This document shows positions 6,417 through 6,635 of a DNA stretch of 6,635 nt, piece by piece. Source of the DNA: Dethiobacter sp. (GTDB taxonomy: Bacteria; Bacillota; Dethiobacteria; DTU022). The translations under genes were made by a program, and so were the position numbers. How positions within the stretch are numbered: position 1 is the first letter of the stretch; each line of letters starts with the position of its first letter. The notes below the pieces were generated by a model. That model did no database searches, had not been told where the DNA came from, and saw only the letters and a program-made list of their open reading frames with translations. The stretch is from positions 1-6,635 of the forward strand of contig JAGXSR010000170.1 in the NCBI GenBank assembly GCA_018333405.1, in the 5' to 3' direction.

Positions 6417-6635
6417 TACTGGAAAACACGGTTCTTTATCTGTTTATCACAGTAACCGCGGCAATCGTGGTTGATACCGTACTTGGTGTAATCAAATCGT
6501 TTAAAGCCGACTATGATTCCTTCGATATCCGTCTGCTGCCTAAGTTTTTAGCCACCGGCATTCTGCCCTATGTCGGGGGATTAGGGATCATTGCGCTGGC
6601 CGCTCAGTTTATTGGGAAACCATATACCGTCTTGT
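6413..6635 (+). CDS. Small membrane protein resembling phage holin family, 3' end beyond window
   Basis: The first 74 codons are open to the right edge. The peptide has a hydrophobic segment at about residues 6-27 (LYLFITVTAAIVVDTVLGVI), a short charged stretch containing SFDIR and LPKFLA (36-47), and a second hydrophobic segment from about 46 to 67 (ATGILPYVGG then IIALAAQF). An acidic residue in the first segment (D21) followed by G-V-I-K and a basic loop recalls small phage-holin-like proteins annotated in Clostridia. Holins form membrane lesions for endolysin export, but chromosomal relatives without phage genes are common and their role is not established. No phage structural or lysis gene is visible, and the gene lies after a terminator, so it is probably independent of the carbohydrate genes. 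The membrane-protein call is firm; the holin name is tentative. Confidence 0.6.
   Translation, partial: MILENTVLYLFITVTAAIVVDTVLGVIKSFKADYDSFDIRLLPKFLATGILPYVGGLGIIALAAQFIGKPYTVL

Noticed and set aside
1..6635. CRISPR array, tRNA, insertion sequence or direct-repeat array
   Set aside because: No regularly spaced repeats, cloverleaf-like sequence, transposase motif or terminal inverted repeats were seen on reading the window.

Overview
The window looks like a bacterial chromosome segment, most likely from a thermophilic or syntrophic Firmicute of the Desulfotomaculum/Pelotomaculum type. This is an inference from gene style only: strong GGAGG-type ribosome binding sites, a GTG start, AT-rich intergenic DNA against coding DNA of roughly balanced base composition, and the kinds of proteins present. 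No rRNA, tRNA, CRISPR array, insertion sequence or plasmid/phage replication gene is visible.

Layout. Positions 1-2803 are one uninterrupted reverse-strand reading frame of at least 934 codons that runs off the left edge. It encodes a multidomain carbohydrate enzyme: an N-terminal GT-A fold region resembling the GT81 glucosyl-3-phosphoglycerate synthase family, about 470 residues of unassigned sequence, and the beginning of a GH130 mannoside phosphorylase domain. A 206-bp AT-rich divergent intergenic region (2804-3009) carries promoter-like elements for both directions. On the forward strand follow a 750-aa GT4 glycosyltransferase fused to an alpha/alpha-toroid-like C-terminal domain (3010-5262) and, 18 bp later, a 254-aa short-chain dehydrogenase/reductase (5281-6045). 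A clear intrinsic terminator (6083-6108) closes that two-gene unit. The remainder (6109-6412) is a leader region with a strong hairpin and a possible 41-codon ORF that overlaps by ATGA the start of a small membrane protein (6413 to the right edge) resembling a phage-holin-family protein.

How the genes may work together. The two large genes share a control region. One contains a GH130 domain, a family that mostly phosphorolyses beta-mannosides and is structurally related to the GT108 mannosyltransferase/phosphorylases. The other is a retaining-type GT-B transferase with an attached toroid. Together they suggest a cytoplasmic system that builds and/or remodels an oligosaccharide, possibly a manno-oligosaccharide reserve or solute, with the SDR acting on a related metabolite. 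Substrates are not deducible from the sequence. The most unusual features are the three-part fusion and the degraded metal-binding motif in its GT-A part, which suggests that this part binds rather than transfers sugar.
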